DNA from: Ananas comosus
Lineage: Eukaryota > Streptophyta > Magnoliopsida > Poales > Bromeliaceae
Length of the DNA: 64,000 nt
NCBI RefSeq assembly: GCF_001540865.1
Contig: NC_033633.1
Span: 7,781,691 to 7,845,690 of the forward strand
Direction of reading: 5' to 3'
Positions 47,367 to 59,865 of this stretch are shown piece by piece. Position 1 is the first letter of the stretch. The number at the start of each line of letters is the position of its first letter. Made by a program: the position numbers and the translations under genes. Below the pieces are notes generated by a model. The model did no database searches. It was not told where the DNA came from and saw only the letters and a list, made by a program, of their open reading frames with translations.

Positions 47367-47525
47367 TTAGGATTTGATCAAACCGGAATCTGATCTCAGA
47401 GTGTCAAAATCTAAGAAGATTACAGAAGTATTATCCTTCGTCCGCAACATTCTGGCCTCTTCTAGTATGCAGTTGGCTATTTTCTCAGCGTAATCATTGT
47501 CGTGAATGTCAAACCTCTCCCTGTT
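47367..47525 (-). CDS. PP2C last exon
   Basis: Acceptor ttctttgcag, then 52 codons and TAA. It encodes the C-terminal helix and strand ending TKDNTSVIFLDFDTL, with the conserved DN metal-ligand motif, and a short tail LRSDSGLIKS. Confidence 0.85.
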   Translation of the reverse strand, partial: NRERFDIHDNDYAEKIANCILEEARMLRTKDNTSVIFLDFDTLRSDSGLIKS

Positions 47526-50500
47526 CTGCAAAGAATAATTCAGAACACAAGTTACATCTTGTAAGAGTTGGGGATTAGGAAAATTTGGTAGGGTGCAAAA
47601 TAACTCTGGAGATATGTAGACCTGAAGGAATAGCTGCACTGCTTTCTTAATGCTAATAACATCCCACAGTCCGTCACTGCAGTTTTTCAGTAGAAACAAT
47701 TATATCATCATCAATAGAGGAAGCTCACTAATTGCCCCATCCAAACATACACATGAAATTTTAGGGACAAGGTAATCCACCTAGCAATTAGGGCAAATGC
47801 GGTGCATGCTTTTGTTATGTGGACAACTTGACTTATATATGGCTCTGAACTGAAGCGTGAGTCTTGCTCTTTGAGAAACTTATCTCCTAGCATCCTGCTG
47901 ATATTTAGTCCTGAAGCAATAGGGGGAAAAGTGAAAAAGAAAAGAAAGATGATGGTCTACGAGATTTTGCATAAATTGTATTAGTAAGGTGAGAAGACTA
48001 TCATTGCCATAATGAAAATACCCGAGAGGCGTGCTTCACCATCTTTTAGCGGTCTTCCTAGTTTTGCTAAGCGAGCCCGCTCAGGCATGCTTGTTACTCT
48101 GTGATCCTCTGTCATCATGATCTGCTGCCCATTAACACTGCCACAAGAGCACATTGATACTTGATGATAAAAGTAGAGTTCAACCAATTCATGCTATCAG
48201 ACAGAATTGATATTCAAAAAGTTCAGGCACGAAATCAAGCAGAAACAGTCTACTTGCATAATTTAGAAACTCCTTTTGCTTTCGATGTCTAAATATGATC
48301 ACAGCCAATAATTGCAATAATCCAAGATGCCAACGAGACGAAATTTGCGCAAAACAACAGACATTAATAGGCAAAAAACAATTTTAATTGTTCCTCAGCC
48401 ATCAGCACCACCATCATCAACTACGAAGTGCCAGGTCTCAATTGGAATATCACTTCTCAATTCAAGTTTACCAAAAGTACTCATTCTACTAAGGGAACAC
48501 CAAAGAATATCAATGGTAACTTTTCAAACCAAGGATTTAAGTACGCACGGAGTCATTCCGGATACTTGCTCACACAATCTTTAATCTGTCACGCCTCGGG
48601 GTCCCTTTTTGGATTTAAAAGTCAATGCGGGAGTGCCCAAAAAAAAAAAAAAATTTGAAAACCTTGACTCCAGAGTATGACAGATCCGTCACAAACATAG
48701 GAAATCCACTATTCATACGGACAGAGTCTTCCCTGTATTTGCACGGCATGGCACAGGTACAAAATACAACCACAACAGTATGACATTCACATACATTCAC
48801 CAATCACATTCACCATTCATTTCATCACAGATATTCATAAATTCACATCTATTAGAGATGAAAATGATTTTCTACCCTTCGTGGTAGCATGTTTTAAAAG
48901 AAATGGTTTCCGTGTGGAAAACAGTTTTAAAAAGATTTACGTGTTATGCCAAGCACACAGTGCAATGTCATGCCGATGTGTGTAGTTGACAAATATAACT
49001 TTCCGCCCACAAACTTTGGCATGAAATATTTACTTTTTAGGGTTAATTTCATACAGATCCCTGCAAACATAGTAAATGGCAAATATATCCCTATAAAGTT
49101 CAACTTTCATATATTCTTGCTGCAAAAGTTCTAATATTTTCAATTATGTCCCTCTAGTTTGTTCCTAGCTAAAAATAATTTGCCTAAAATCTAAATTTAA
49201 ATATTTTAATTAAAATTTAAATCTAGAATTAAAATTATTTAAATTTATATATAAATTCAGAAATTTGAATTTAAAAAAATTGTATTGGATTTGAATTTGC
49301 AAGTCAAATTCAGAATGTGAAATTAAATTCATGTTTTCAATTCAAATTTTAAGTTGAAATTCGACTTGAAAAATAAATTCAAAGATTAAAGTTAAAACAA
49401 AACATAAACTTTTAGATAAGCTTTCCACTTTCGATGACTTCGCAATTTTTTAAGCCAAATTAAAAAAAGTAAAATTTCGTTATAACTCATTTTATCCACC
49501 CACTTTTATAAAGTAATTTTCATATTCACTTCCACAAACCAAAACTTCTGCAAACCAAACAACCGATAATACGTCACTTCTAAAAGTGCTAGTTTCGGTG
49601 CTTCACTCTCCCCCAACCAAACATGCCCCTTAAAGAAAGTCTGCAAATTGCAAGAACAAAGCATTCTTTCACTAAAAACAAAAATTCTACAGATTAAATA
49701 TATTGTCACCAGCATGCTAAGCTAGAAATCAGTCTGCTACTAGCAGTGTACTCTATCCCTCTTTTTAATGTCAGAGCTCAGAATACAATAATTGATTTCC
49801 AACAAGAAAAAGAAATAAAGAAATATTCTAGTACATATAGCGCATTGAAGGGTAAACTAAAATGCCATCAAGCATAAGTTATATTAATTGAAAATTGTAG
49901 CAACAAATTCATCGAGTGGCGAAGATTATTAAGGCTAGCGAAACGCAAAGCATGCTATAGACATGCCCTGAATCTCATTGATTCAAACTAATGAAAATTC
50001 ATCTTCAATATAATGATTGTCTCGTATAATGAATATTATGGCATTACTGCAAATAAAATGCATCAACAACATATGTTTGAAGTAAATGAAATTAGTCGGT
50101 AGGCTCCATATATTTATCAAGCCATTAGGATATTACAGTTTATACCCAGTGCATTTTCAAACTTCCAAAAAAATTACGATATTGTAGTTTGATTACCTTG
50201 CCGTTACACATATGCATATAAAGCAGGAATAAATAATGAAGGAAACTTCAGAGCACACTCTTGCCTGCTAACTTCCTTAGGCCAAGTTTGGTTAGGGGAT
50301 ATCCCAAGGATAAGGAAGATATCCCCTCATTCGCTCCCAAAACAAGAAAACATTTGTGAACCAAGTTATCCTATTCAAACTGGTTTTCAGGAATAACCCA
50401 GTAACACTTGTTTTCTCTCCCTTTAGAGCACTTTGTTTGTTCTCATATTTATCTGTCAATTTGTCTTGAGGCCAATTATGGAAAAGTGATATTATTTAGA

Positions 50501-53500
50501 CCGATGCTCAATCATGACTCATATTATTATATATTACTTATTTTCTGAATAAATATTACATTATTCTGTATCATGTAATATAAAAGTGTAATAATATATA
50601 ATAATATCATAAATAGCAGTAACTACATATTACTATTTTTATATTATAGATGTAATGTACTATGCAATATAAATTGTATTACATATCACATCAAGGATTG
50701 CATGCTGCTGGCACTGCTGGCATGGCAAGGCACATTGGCACAAGGGTGCCAATGTCAACACGCCTCCCCGTGCTAAGGCGCACCATTAGCACACTAGAAT
50801 GAGTTTTCTTACAAAATGCTCATGAAAATTAGAATGTTTTAATCTCTAGCAAACTATAAAATTGATTCAAGAGCTATTAAATTGATTCCAGAGCTATATC
50901 TCACACAAGTAAGACTAGAACCTAAAAGAACTAAGTAACTGAGAAAATTCATTTTATATATATTATGAAAGTATATGCATGAAAACAAAACTAAGTCATA
51001 ATTGGTTAAGAACTTATAAGGGGAAAAAAAACAATATCATGTGTAAATTCGCTAGATCTAATTGATAAAAAAAAAGGGCTTTTTTTGCAAATGGCCCCCT
51101 GAAAAAATTTTATTTTAAAACTAGCCCCAATAAATTTATAATTACAAAAATGGCCCTACTCGGCTACTCCTGCCACGCAAGCGCCACGCAAGCGCCCCGT
51201 GGGCGGGCTGGGATCCTGGTTGGCAAGTTAAACACGGTGAATCATTAACCGTGTTCAAACATGGTGAATGATTCACCGTGTTTCATATTTATATTCCTTT
51301 TCTTCTCTTTTAGGGATGTCAACAGGTCAGGTTTGAATCGGATTTTCAAAAACCCAAATCCGAATCCGAAAATCAAATTAAAACCCGAACCCGAATCCGA
51401 ACCCAGCGGGTTTTAAAAATCCATACCCATATCCATATATTAAAGTTATATGGGTATGGATTTTTAAAACCCGCCGGGTTCTTCAACTTGCCAACCAGCC
51501 TCCCAGCCCGCCCACGTGGTGCTTGCGTGGCGCCTGCATGGCAGGAGTAGGGACATTTTTGCAATTATAAATTTGTTGGGGCTAGTTTTAAAATAAAATT
51601 TTTTCAGGGGGCCATTTGCATAAAAAGCCCTAAAAAAAAAGGAGGGAATCTTCTTATTGTAATTTTTTTGGTAAAAACATACAAAACTTACCTAAGTTAT
51701 AGACCATTTTCAGTTGGCTATTTGTAACGAGCCAACCCGTTAGCAATAGTAACTTGTTGAGTCCAAAACACCGGACCAAAATGCTTTAACCCAGCTATTG
51801 TGTCTAGCCTATTCAAACCACCGTTTGAAAAAGGGCGCCTAAGGCCCGCGCCTAGGCGCGGCGCCTCAGCGCCTCAGCAATAGCGAGGCACAGCGCAATT
51901 GCTGAGACGCGCGCCTTGGCTCTGAGGTGCGTGCCTCAGGCGAGGTGCGAGGCGCGCGCCTCAAGCACGCCTCGCAATATTTAAGTTTAGAAGGATTTGG
52001 GGTTTAAGTTTTCGAGCTGGCAGGTTCTAAATTTGATTCTTATACTTAAACTCGTTAAGATACTGAAAGAAATCCTAAAATAACCCAAAAAAACCATAAA
52101 GAAACCAATTGGACTAAGTTAGAAGGATTTTGGGTTTAAGTTTTCGGTTTGTCAGGTTCTAAATTTGATTCTTATACTTTAAACCCGTTAAGATACTTAA
52201 AGAAATCCTAGAATAACCAAACAAAACCCTAAAAAAAAAAACAGCTGCTCACCGCTTCCTCTCCCTCTCATGTTCTCCACATCTTGTCTTTGTCACACCA
52301 TGGACCAACAGCAGCGGAAGCAGCAGGAAGCAATGGGAGCAAGCAGCAGAGGCCAGCAGCAGCAATAGCAAGCGGGAAGCAGCAACGGCAGCAAGAAAAC
52401 AAGCAGCAGCAGCGATGCAAGTGATGAGGACGAGGATGAGCATGAGGATAATGCTTGAAGAACGAACAAATGAGAGCACTGGCACCACAATCACTTTTAA
52501 GTTTTAAGTTGAAAGTTGAAAACTTGAAATATACATATATTTTTAAATTTGAGAACCTATATGTATGTGTTTCTTTACCTTCTGATGGTTTTTTTTTTTT
52601 GTATAGTTATTTTGAATTTTTTTTTATGTAGAACATCAAATTAAACTACATTTAGTAAATGTGCTCCTCGCCTTCTTGAGAAGCGCACCTCGCAGTGCGC
52701 CTTGCGCCTACGCTTCAGAAAAGCCTTGCGTCTCTTTGTGCCTCGCACCTTTTCAAACACTGATTCAAACTTATAAACACCCACAATTAGCCACAACTAT
52801 CAAATGTGAGACTATTCTCAAGCCTTGGGATGTCACACTACTCGACCTTTCAAAATTTTGATTTTACTACCCAACTGTTCAATTTGTTTGAATTCATTCA
52901 GTCAACGGCATTTTGGCTTCAAAATTTGAATGTGTCGTTTATATTTACATGTTTAATTGGTATACGTCATGCAATTCTCGCAACTATAAATTCCTTAAAG
53001 TAGTTAGCTTAAATTTTGAAGTCAAAGTACGATTGACCGACTTAAATCAAACAAATTATAAGTTCAGATAGTAAAATCAAAATTTCGAAAAATTGGATAA
53101 CCAATTCAAAATGGTCCATAGTTCAAGTTTTGTAAGTTTTTACCTAACTTTTTAAACTAAAAGTTAGCCTCATTAAAGATGCAACCCAGTAACTACAAAT
53201 GTTAGTAGATTTACAAGATCTACATACTCAGGTATTATCACCTCAAAAAGACTCAAAAAAGATCCCAAAATACTCAAAAATAAGAGACAATTTTCTCAAT
53301 ATGGTCGGCACGACTCCATGCCGTGCATCGGCATAGCCTCAACAGAGTACGACACGATAGACATGGGACAACAGTTGCAATCCTTGCATAACATATAATT
53401 GATATTCTAAGAGTAAATTATATAGTAATGTTATATCACATTATTATATGATAATAATGTGATATAATGTTACATTATGATATTATTCTATTCTTGTTAT

Positions 53501-56500
53501 ATTCTTGTGAGTTGTGACAATGTAAAGCTAATGAATATATTATAATATAATGCTATTAGAACTAATATCACTTTATTACTTATTGTACTGTAGTTGAACC
53601 GGAGCTTATAATTTACCAAACTTTCGATAAATTGACAAAGTGAGAATTGAGTCATGATAGACATGATTAAAGTGGGTTTAGAGAAGCCTAGATTGAGTGT
53701 CAAATTGAAATCAATTCGAATCGAAACGAGCTTGCGAAAGAGAAGAAAACTGAGTTCCAGACCTTTCGGACGCTCGAATTAGGGATTTGGGCACTTGAAA
53801 TGGTTTCAGATGGCCGAATGCAGTGCTCGGATCAACCGAATGCTCTTCCATAGAGCAATGTTGGTGAGAAACCCACTTTCGAGCGCCCAAATTGTCCTAT
53901 GGGCGTCGGAATCATTTCGAATGTCACTCAAGGGCACCCGAAACCCCTCTAAACTCCCAACTTGAGAGCTGGATCACACTTGACGAAGCATTCGGGCATC
54001 CGAAATACCCTGCAAGCGCTCGGAACATCATTTGGGCGGTCCTTCATGGGCATCTGAACGTCTTTCAAACGCTGAACCCAGGAGCACAAATCGTACGAGA
54101 AATTAAAGAATCAAACACCCAATCTACCTTTCGAGTGCCTAATTCGTGAACCAGGTAGACTGAGCAGGTATCAAGATCTTGGACCAAGTGCAGCTATGTG
54201 CAATTCGGGTGCCCGAAACCTGACGTACAGATAGTGGTTTTAGTTCTTTGTAAATAGAAAATGTTGGGTAGTTTATGTGCTATTGTAGCACTTCTATAAA
54301 AAGAGAATTTCAAAGCCAAACCCTAACCTCTTCCTCCTTTTTCACTCTCTTTCTCTTATTCCTCTTTCCCTCGAGCAACAGTGCCCTAATTTCCCATTGT
54401 TGGATCTTGGAGATCTACTTGGTTGGAGACTTGGAGAAGCTCAAGGGCTTAAAGAGGAAACACTAGGAAGGAGAAGAAGTCCACTTCACCCATATTCCCT
54501 TGCTAGGAAGAGAAGAGGTGAGATGGTGTTTTTAGGGTTTCTTTTGGAGTTTTCTCAAATATGAGATTTGAGAGTTCTAACTTTTGTTAGAACTCCTTTT
54601 TAGTGTTTTCTTGAGATTCTAAGGAGATCAAGGATCATCCCTTAGAAGAGAACTAGAAGAAGGTGGGGATTAGGGAATATCACCAAAATGGATTTGACCT
54701 CCCTTTTGTCTAAAGCATTATTTGATTGCATGTATATATTATGAGTAATATGTAAGCTAAAGTGGATTTAGTTACATGCTAGGAGATCGAGTCGGTCAAG
54801 ATGTCTTATGAGCATTTGACCTAGAAAAAAAATTAGGGTTTTAACCCTTGTATATTGAAAGAAAAACATGTGGCGTGTATGTATGGGCATTCATGTGAAC
54901 CTTGTAACATAGGCTAAATATGTGTGCCATCTAACCTAGATGGAACCTAGGATGTGGAAACAATGGCATTGACTCTAGGTTGAAACTTGAGGTGTGACCA
55001 TAGTGGTATTGAACTCTAGGCTAAACTTGAGCTAGAGAACAAGAAAATGGTAAATAAATAATGTGAATAACCCCAAAAATTAGGAACTTTGGATGAAATG
55101 GTAAAATATGCGCAACCTTCCGGAAGTGTCCAACTTGGGAGATGTCAATCCCCTTCAAGTCCCAATGTTGTAAAGGGAGATTCCAATCCTCTCAACTCTC
55201 GACCGTACTTGGTGATGCCAATCTCCCTCGAGATCATGTCTCTACCGATTGGAGACATGTCAATCTCCCTCGACTCTCGGTGAAGTGTGCGCCTACTGCC
55301 TACCGATTGCAGAAATGCCTATCTCCCTCGACTCTCCATGAGATGTGTATCTACCGATTGGAGAGAAATCCGATCCCCCTCAGCTCTCCATGAGGTGTAA
55401 TATCAAAGGAAACCAAACTAATAATTTGGTAAAAGTAAAGAAATGGAATGAGATAAATGTATAGGCTAATGACATAGCAAACCATTGTTGCATACTATAA
55501 ATATTTTGAGGCACTGCAGTTGTATTTCGATTTCCTGCATTTCTATTATAGAAATAGCTATTTCAGTTATTGTCGTTATCTATTAATGCCTCGTTTGGAC
55601 CAAGTGTGTGTGCAGAGAGCCACTTTCGGCAGTCATACCCACTAAAAACTTATTTCAAGTTCTCACCCCTTTATGGTTGATGTTTTTCAGGGCTACCCAT
55701 CGCCGGTGAGGCGAGTCGCAGCTAGGGCGTTGCAAGTTAGATAGACAATGGCTAGTCGCTGTAGAGAGTACCTCGTTATATGTGAACAATAGATGTATAA
55801 CAGGTTGGATTAAAGTGATGTAAACCTTAAAGACGTTAAGTTGTAATAGTTGTAACATAGAAGTTGAATTGTAATAGCTTGTAAATTTAGAAGCTTTACT
55901 TACTCTGATGCTCTTGCAGCCATATCATGTATGGTATTATACAGATTGGTGTATGTTTCTGCTTCATGCGAGTAGAAAAAACCTTGTCCGTTCGGCGGGT
56001 CAGCTGAACGTGCCCGAATAGGCCCAACTGGTGAGACTCAGGGCGTAATAGAGCTACTTTGTAATATTATCAAATAATAATACAAAATAAATTTTATCAC
56101 ATTTTTCTAACAAAATACTTGGTTTTACAATAATCCATATACTTGGTCAAAATTTGGTTAAGTAGAAGGATGAACTTATGCTGCAAGAATAAGTGCTTAT
56201 ACTTAGCCTATACACAATTCTAGGCTAAACACCCAAATGGTGTTGGGCATAACCTCCGAGAATAAGTGCTTATCATCCAAATGCAAATTTCAACTTATTC
56301 TTCCTTGTTCCACAATAGCCCTTGTTCCTGGGAAAAGAAAGTTATACCCAAAAATTTAGTTCCCGACCCAACTAACCTTAGAGAAATTGCAATAGCAGCA
56401 ACACTATATTTCATACATTGCAGCTTCGTCCTTCGCAAGGAAAATGGTTAGTATGTTTCCTGATTAAGGTTAGGAAGCAGTTCTGGTTGTTCCCAATGGT

Positions 56501-57146
56501 GAAACTTCAAGAGGATGACTGATTTACAAGACAATTCACAGATCTGGTTGTCATAAGTAGTTCTTCAATTATTCGGTCCCCTCTTATACAAAGTGTTAAT
56601 ACATTAGTTGCTTCACTTCATGTTTTGTAACATTTCAGATAGAGATTGCACATGTTCTGAAGAAGCAAGACGATGAATAATATATATATTTTTTAATGGT
56701 AACTAGTTGGAATAACCAGAGATATTATTTAACCATTTCTTCAAGATATAAAAGGCTTGATAAGAGAATTTTCCAAGTGATACAAGTAAATGAAGATGAC
56801 AAACAATAAAATAATTTCTTATAACATTTAAACAGGACTAACAAAAAGCAATTGAGTCCATTTGCTTATAAACTAGGATGTAATCATACTTCTTCAAGTC
56901 GTGTAAGGAAAAAAAAAATTCTAGTAACTTATTAAAAATTATAATAATAAATAAATCTTCAAATGCTTGCCATTATCAGTCAGCTGAGAAAAAAAAAACA
57001 AATAGAGAATAATATCATCAACATAAAGTAGAGAAAGGTGTTGTGACATACTTCACAAAACAAGATGAATCGCCAACATTCGCACATTGCACAAAACATT
57101 CTTTGCTCTGAGCAAACCAAATCAAAAGAATTGTTGCGGTACAACC
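47367..57146 (-). CDS. PP2C-type protein phosphatase, 3' exons (kinase/PP2C-like family)
   Basis: Exons in transcript order: 57052-57146, 48022-48137, 47781-47910, 47622-47676 and 47367-47525. All have AG/GT borders and consistent phases, and they end at a TAA. The peptide carries ordered PP2C (Mg/Mn-dependent Ser/Thr phosphatase) motifs: GCTATILLIWF, QCANVGDSSC, MMTEDHRVTSM, SDGLWDVISIKKAVQL and TKDNTSVIFLDFDTL, including metal-binding Asp residues in SDG and DNT. From memory it is closest to the phosphatase half of plant kinase plus PP2C-like proteins (Arabidopsis At2g40860 type); that assignment is inference. The 5' part, with the DGH motif and any kinase domain, is not found up to 64000. 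The 57052-48137 intron is 8.9 kb and packed with transposons, so expression may be affected. Confidence 0.85.
47622..47676 (-). CDS. PP2C exon with SDGLWD motif
   Basis: 55 bp between acceptor ctgcag and donor gtctac. Encodes DGLWDVISIKKAVQLFLQ; its Ser codon is split with the previous exon. Confidence 0.85.
47781..47910 (-). CDS. PP2C exon (LGDKFLKEQD)
   Basis: 130 bp, acceptor ttgcttcag, donor gtggat. Encodes LNISRMLGDKFLKEQDSRF and EPYISQVVHITKACTAFALI, the conserved central PP2C helix and strand. Confidence 0.85.
48022..48137 (-). CDS. PP2C exon (TEDHR)
   Basis: 116 bp, acceptor cttgtggcag, donor gtattt. Encodes VNGQQIMMTEDHRVTSMPER and LGRPLKDGEARLS. The phase-2 join to 57052 gives …CFVN-VNGQQ. 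Confidence 0.85.
48587..48945 (-). mobile_element. family 5 LTR fragment with internal inversion
   Basis: Starts TGTCACGCCTCGGGGTCCC and matches 2484-2800 (ggacagagtcttccctgtat). From about 48845 it matches that family in the opposite orientation (tctacccttcgtggtagc…cgtgtggaaaacag). Lies in the PP2C intron. Confidence 0.7.
48946..51075. other. PP2C intron, AT-rich, with one MULE arm
   Basis: 49041-49160 resembles one arm of the MULE at 655-1315 (gatccctgcaaacatag…agttcaactttcat) with no partner arm. 49190-49400 is AT-rich with shuffled aaattt words. Otherwise nothing recognised. Confidence 0.45.
51076..51630. mobile_element. MULE-type element with palindrome-motif core
   Basis: Inverted repeats of about 150 bp: gggctttttttgcaaatggc…cttgctggcaag-like arms, the left at 51076-51232 and the right at 51486-51630. 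Flanked by runs of nine A, compatible with a 9-bp duplication but ambiguous. The core carries acacggtgaatcattaacc and tggtgaatgattcaccgtg. Confidence 0.65.
51819..52762. mobile_element. hAT-type non-autonomous element
   Basis: Starts caccgtttgaaaaaggg and, mirrored, cagtgtttgaaaaggtg. Flanked by perfect 8-bp duplications attcaaac (51811-51818 and 52763-52770), as expected for hAT. The ends are GC-rich with gcgcctcagcgcctc-type repeats (51836-51975). The interior has a ~135-bp tandem duplication (51983-52230) and a CAG-rich part with a Ser/Asp/Glu-rich open frame ending TGA near 52459. No transposase domain. Confidence 0.85.
52771..53583. other. PP2C intron, nothing recognised
   Basis: AT-rich. 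A short stretch near 53305-53390 (ggcacgactccatgccgtgc) resembles 16905-16975 and 50710-50770, an uncharacterised dispersed repeat. Confidence 0.4.
53584..56050 (+). mobile_element. family 3 solo LTR (plus orientation)
   Basis: About 2467 bp, TGTACTGTAGTTGAACC … CAGGGCGTAATA, with its 3' terminus decayed from the usual GCGTGACA. It is homologous to the minus-strand copy at 12748-17427, including the U3 dyad array (53760-54075). The hairpin (55644-55664) is partly decayed. No clear target duplication. Inserted in the PP2C intron, antisense to the gene. Confidence 0.75.
56051..57051. other. PP2C intron, nothing recognised
   Basis: AT-rich with no repeat boundary seen. Confidence 0.5.
57052..57146 (-). 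CDS. PP2C exon (GCTAT … ANVGDSS)
   Basis: 95 bp, acceptor aacctttgcag, donor gtatgt. Encodes GCTATILLIWFAQSKECFVQ and CANVGDSSCFVN, the PP2C strand pair before the TEDH motif. It lies 8.9 kb upstream of the next exon. Confidence 0.8.
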
Positions 57147-59865
57147 CTGCAAAGGTTAATTGTTACAATGAAGCAGAATTTGCTTGACCAATCCAAGAGA
57201 TTTAAAGGTTATAGAAGAGTCGGCAATTCTCCTGGATAATATTCGAATACAATACACAGCAAGACACTATCTAGAAAGTTAGAACTCAACATGTCAATTA
57301 AGCCACCTACTGTTGTGTAGTCAATTGTGGTATAAAACTCATCCTTACAAGCCATAAATTGACTATCCGTTCATACATCTCCATCCATTTATCCTTCAAT
57401 TTACAGGATAGAAATTACATTTAACAAAGAGGGCAATTTGAAAATAAAGAGAAATGCCTAAAATTAGTTTGGGAAGGTGACTACTTGCTGAAGGAAATGC
57501 CATCCTGGATTCACACATTACACATGACAGATATAGGCCAAGGGAAAAAAGGAAAAAGATTATGACCAACAAATTATTTTACACATTAGACTAGATACTG
57601 CAACACATTGAAGCTTATCTCTCTTTGAACAATACTCTAAAATGCAATGATTCTTGCCATGTGCGCCGGTAAATACCTATTCTTCTTCATGATTCCTTCT
57701 CTATTCTTCCTCATCTTTCCTTCTGATTCTTCTTCTAAATTCCTTCATATAATTTTCTAAAAATTTCTACAATTCAATTAAATATAGCTTTTGGGCTCAT
57801 CACTAGCAAGATAGATTAGAATTTTTCTAATTTGTCCTGCATCAGTTTTGATCTCAGAGGATATCTGATTCTTGTTTTTTCTTTATCCTACAGCATGCTT
57901 GTTAACAATGAACTTTTAAGTAGAATTTAGTACGTATCTAGCTTCCACCAACGCTTGACTGGATAATCTATAGTCTACCATAAACAACCAAGAGCCGTCT
58001 TGTTCGGAATTCCCTAATGTAATACCCCAAATTTTTTTTATTATTTTGTTTTTGCTTTAAATTTTTTTTATTTATTTGATAGAAGACTATTTTGCTTGAC
58101 CTAAAAAGTTTAGCAACTTATGTGCAATTATGCCATGCAAATTAATTAAATGGCTCCCAATCTCTCTCTCTCTCTCGTCTGATCACCCAACCAGCCGCTC
58201 TTTCTCTCGCGCGACCGCTATACTAGCACGCTCGGCTCTCCTTTCCGCGTGCGATATCTCTCTCTCTCTCTCTTTCTCGCACGACCTTTGACCCTCGTTT
58301 TTCGACGTTGTCGCTGCCGCACTCCTTGATCTTTGTTGGTGTCGTTTCGTTTGTGGCTGATGTCATTTGGATCATCAAAAGAACTTTGTTCATCAGCGTT
58401 TTCTTCATCGTCATCAAAAAGGTTTCCTATTTCGTTCATCCCTGTCTGCATATTGTTGAAAGTATTCTTCTCTTGATGGGTTTTAAATCGAGAACTATTT
58501 TTAGACATAAAATGTGTGTTAAATATTGATCTTGAACCAATGAACATTTTAAAATTGTTTGAATCTTTGTACATCCATTAGATTCCAATGTATAGACTTC
58601 TTGTGTTCTATATGTAATTCCTAGGAGAAAATAGATATAAATTTTGCTTCCAAATTTGGCCTAATCAGATTACAATTAATAAACGTGTTCCCATCTAAAA
58701 ATTATCATTTCGAGTATTTAAGCCTTCGTTTTAATTTTTTGAATCCTATTCATATTGCACTACCTTTCTTAATAATATAGTCCATAGAATTCTTCCGTTT
58801 GACTGATGGTCGAGATTCCTCAGCTTATTATGTTCATTGTCTTTTTCTCACATGAGATTGGCCTTTTAGCAACTACTTTAGACTTGTACTAATATTCTAC
58901 TTGAGCCTATCCAAATTATATTGTTGGGAGTTACTTGTTAAACGTCATGTTTCGTATAAAGTAATTAGTCCTATGTCAGAGGATTGGACATCTTTTTAGA
59001 AACTTAATACGAACCTAATAAGCATTGATTATTTTTGCGTCTTGTGCTTGCAATGGTATTTTGTTTCGTACATTAGTTTCCATTGATTAATTTGATACCC
59101 AACATTTGACCGAACGATACTCGAATTAATTGGAGGTAAATGACTTAACATCCGTTAGTTTATTTTTGGTAAAATTATAGAAATATGTTATGGTAACAAA
59201 AATTCCTTTTGTATAGTTTTTTAAAATAAAGGTTAGACATGTTTATATAAATCACCAACCGTTGAAAAAAATTGATTTCCAACACGTTTTGCTCTGATTG
59301 CTGTGCAACTTCGAAAAATGTGAACTTAAAATGTGATGTCTCCTGATATTTTGTTTAAATTATGTTGGCCATGTCAACATGAATTTTGTGATAGAAACCA
59401 ACTTCGATTTTGTGATGCACCACCTATTGCAATTTCGTAACGCGCCTTCGGGTCCAATTTTGTAACATGCCTTTGAGTGCAATTTCGTGATGTGCCTTCA
59501 GGTTCTATTTAAATACACATTGCTTTGCGATCGCGCCTTCAAGTGCCTGTGATGTATGTTTAAGGCCTTTGCAAACAAGTCGCTAGTTACCAGAGACTTT
59601 TGTTTCAAATTCTAATTTTAGAATAAGAATGCTTTTGTTTAAATTTCATTCCTCTTTGTTCTTTGTGAAATATACATGTTATAAGACTCAAAATTCTAAA
59701 ATGAGATTTCTAAATTTTACTAAACTTAGTCATTGTTTTTTTGTAAAAAAATTATATCTAAATATTTTGTTCGCATGTTTAATACTACTAATGTGGTGTA
59801 TGGTTGCTTACCTAAGTATGGAGTCTGATGAGCTTGTGGGGAATGGGACCAAGTGATAGTTAGAC
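57147..59865. other. upstream of PP2C exon; introns or intergenic, no exon found
   Basis: I searched the minus strand for the upstream PP2C motifs (DGH region) and found nothing convincing. Contains CT runs at 58157-58280 and a 25-bp minisatellite at 59406-59505. Confidence 0.5.
59406..59505. repeat. 25-bp minisatellite, four units
   Basis: Units at 59406, 59431, 59456 and 59481, consensus aatttcgtgatgcgccttcg plus five bases. Confidence 0.8.

Noticed and set aside
50276..50420. Possible MITE starting ttaggccaagtttggttagg
   Set aside because: No mirrored end or target duplication found.
57620..57690. Minus-strand VFTGAHG-like reading resembling the PP2C DGH motif
   Set aside because: The key residues do not match and no splice-consistent exon can be drawn.
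58218..58574. 118-codon minus-strand frame, acidic then Arg-rich
   Set aside because: The Arg-rich end is a CT-run translation; the rest matches nothing I recognise and lacks splice or promoter support.
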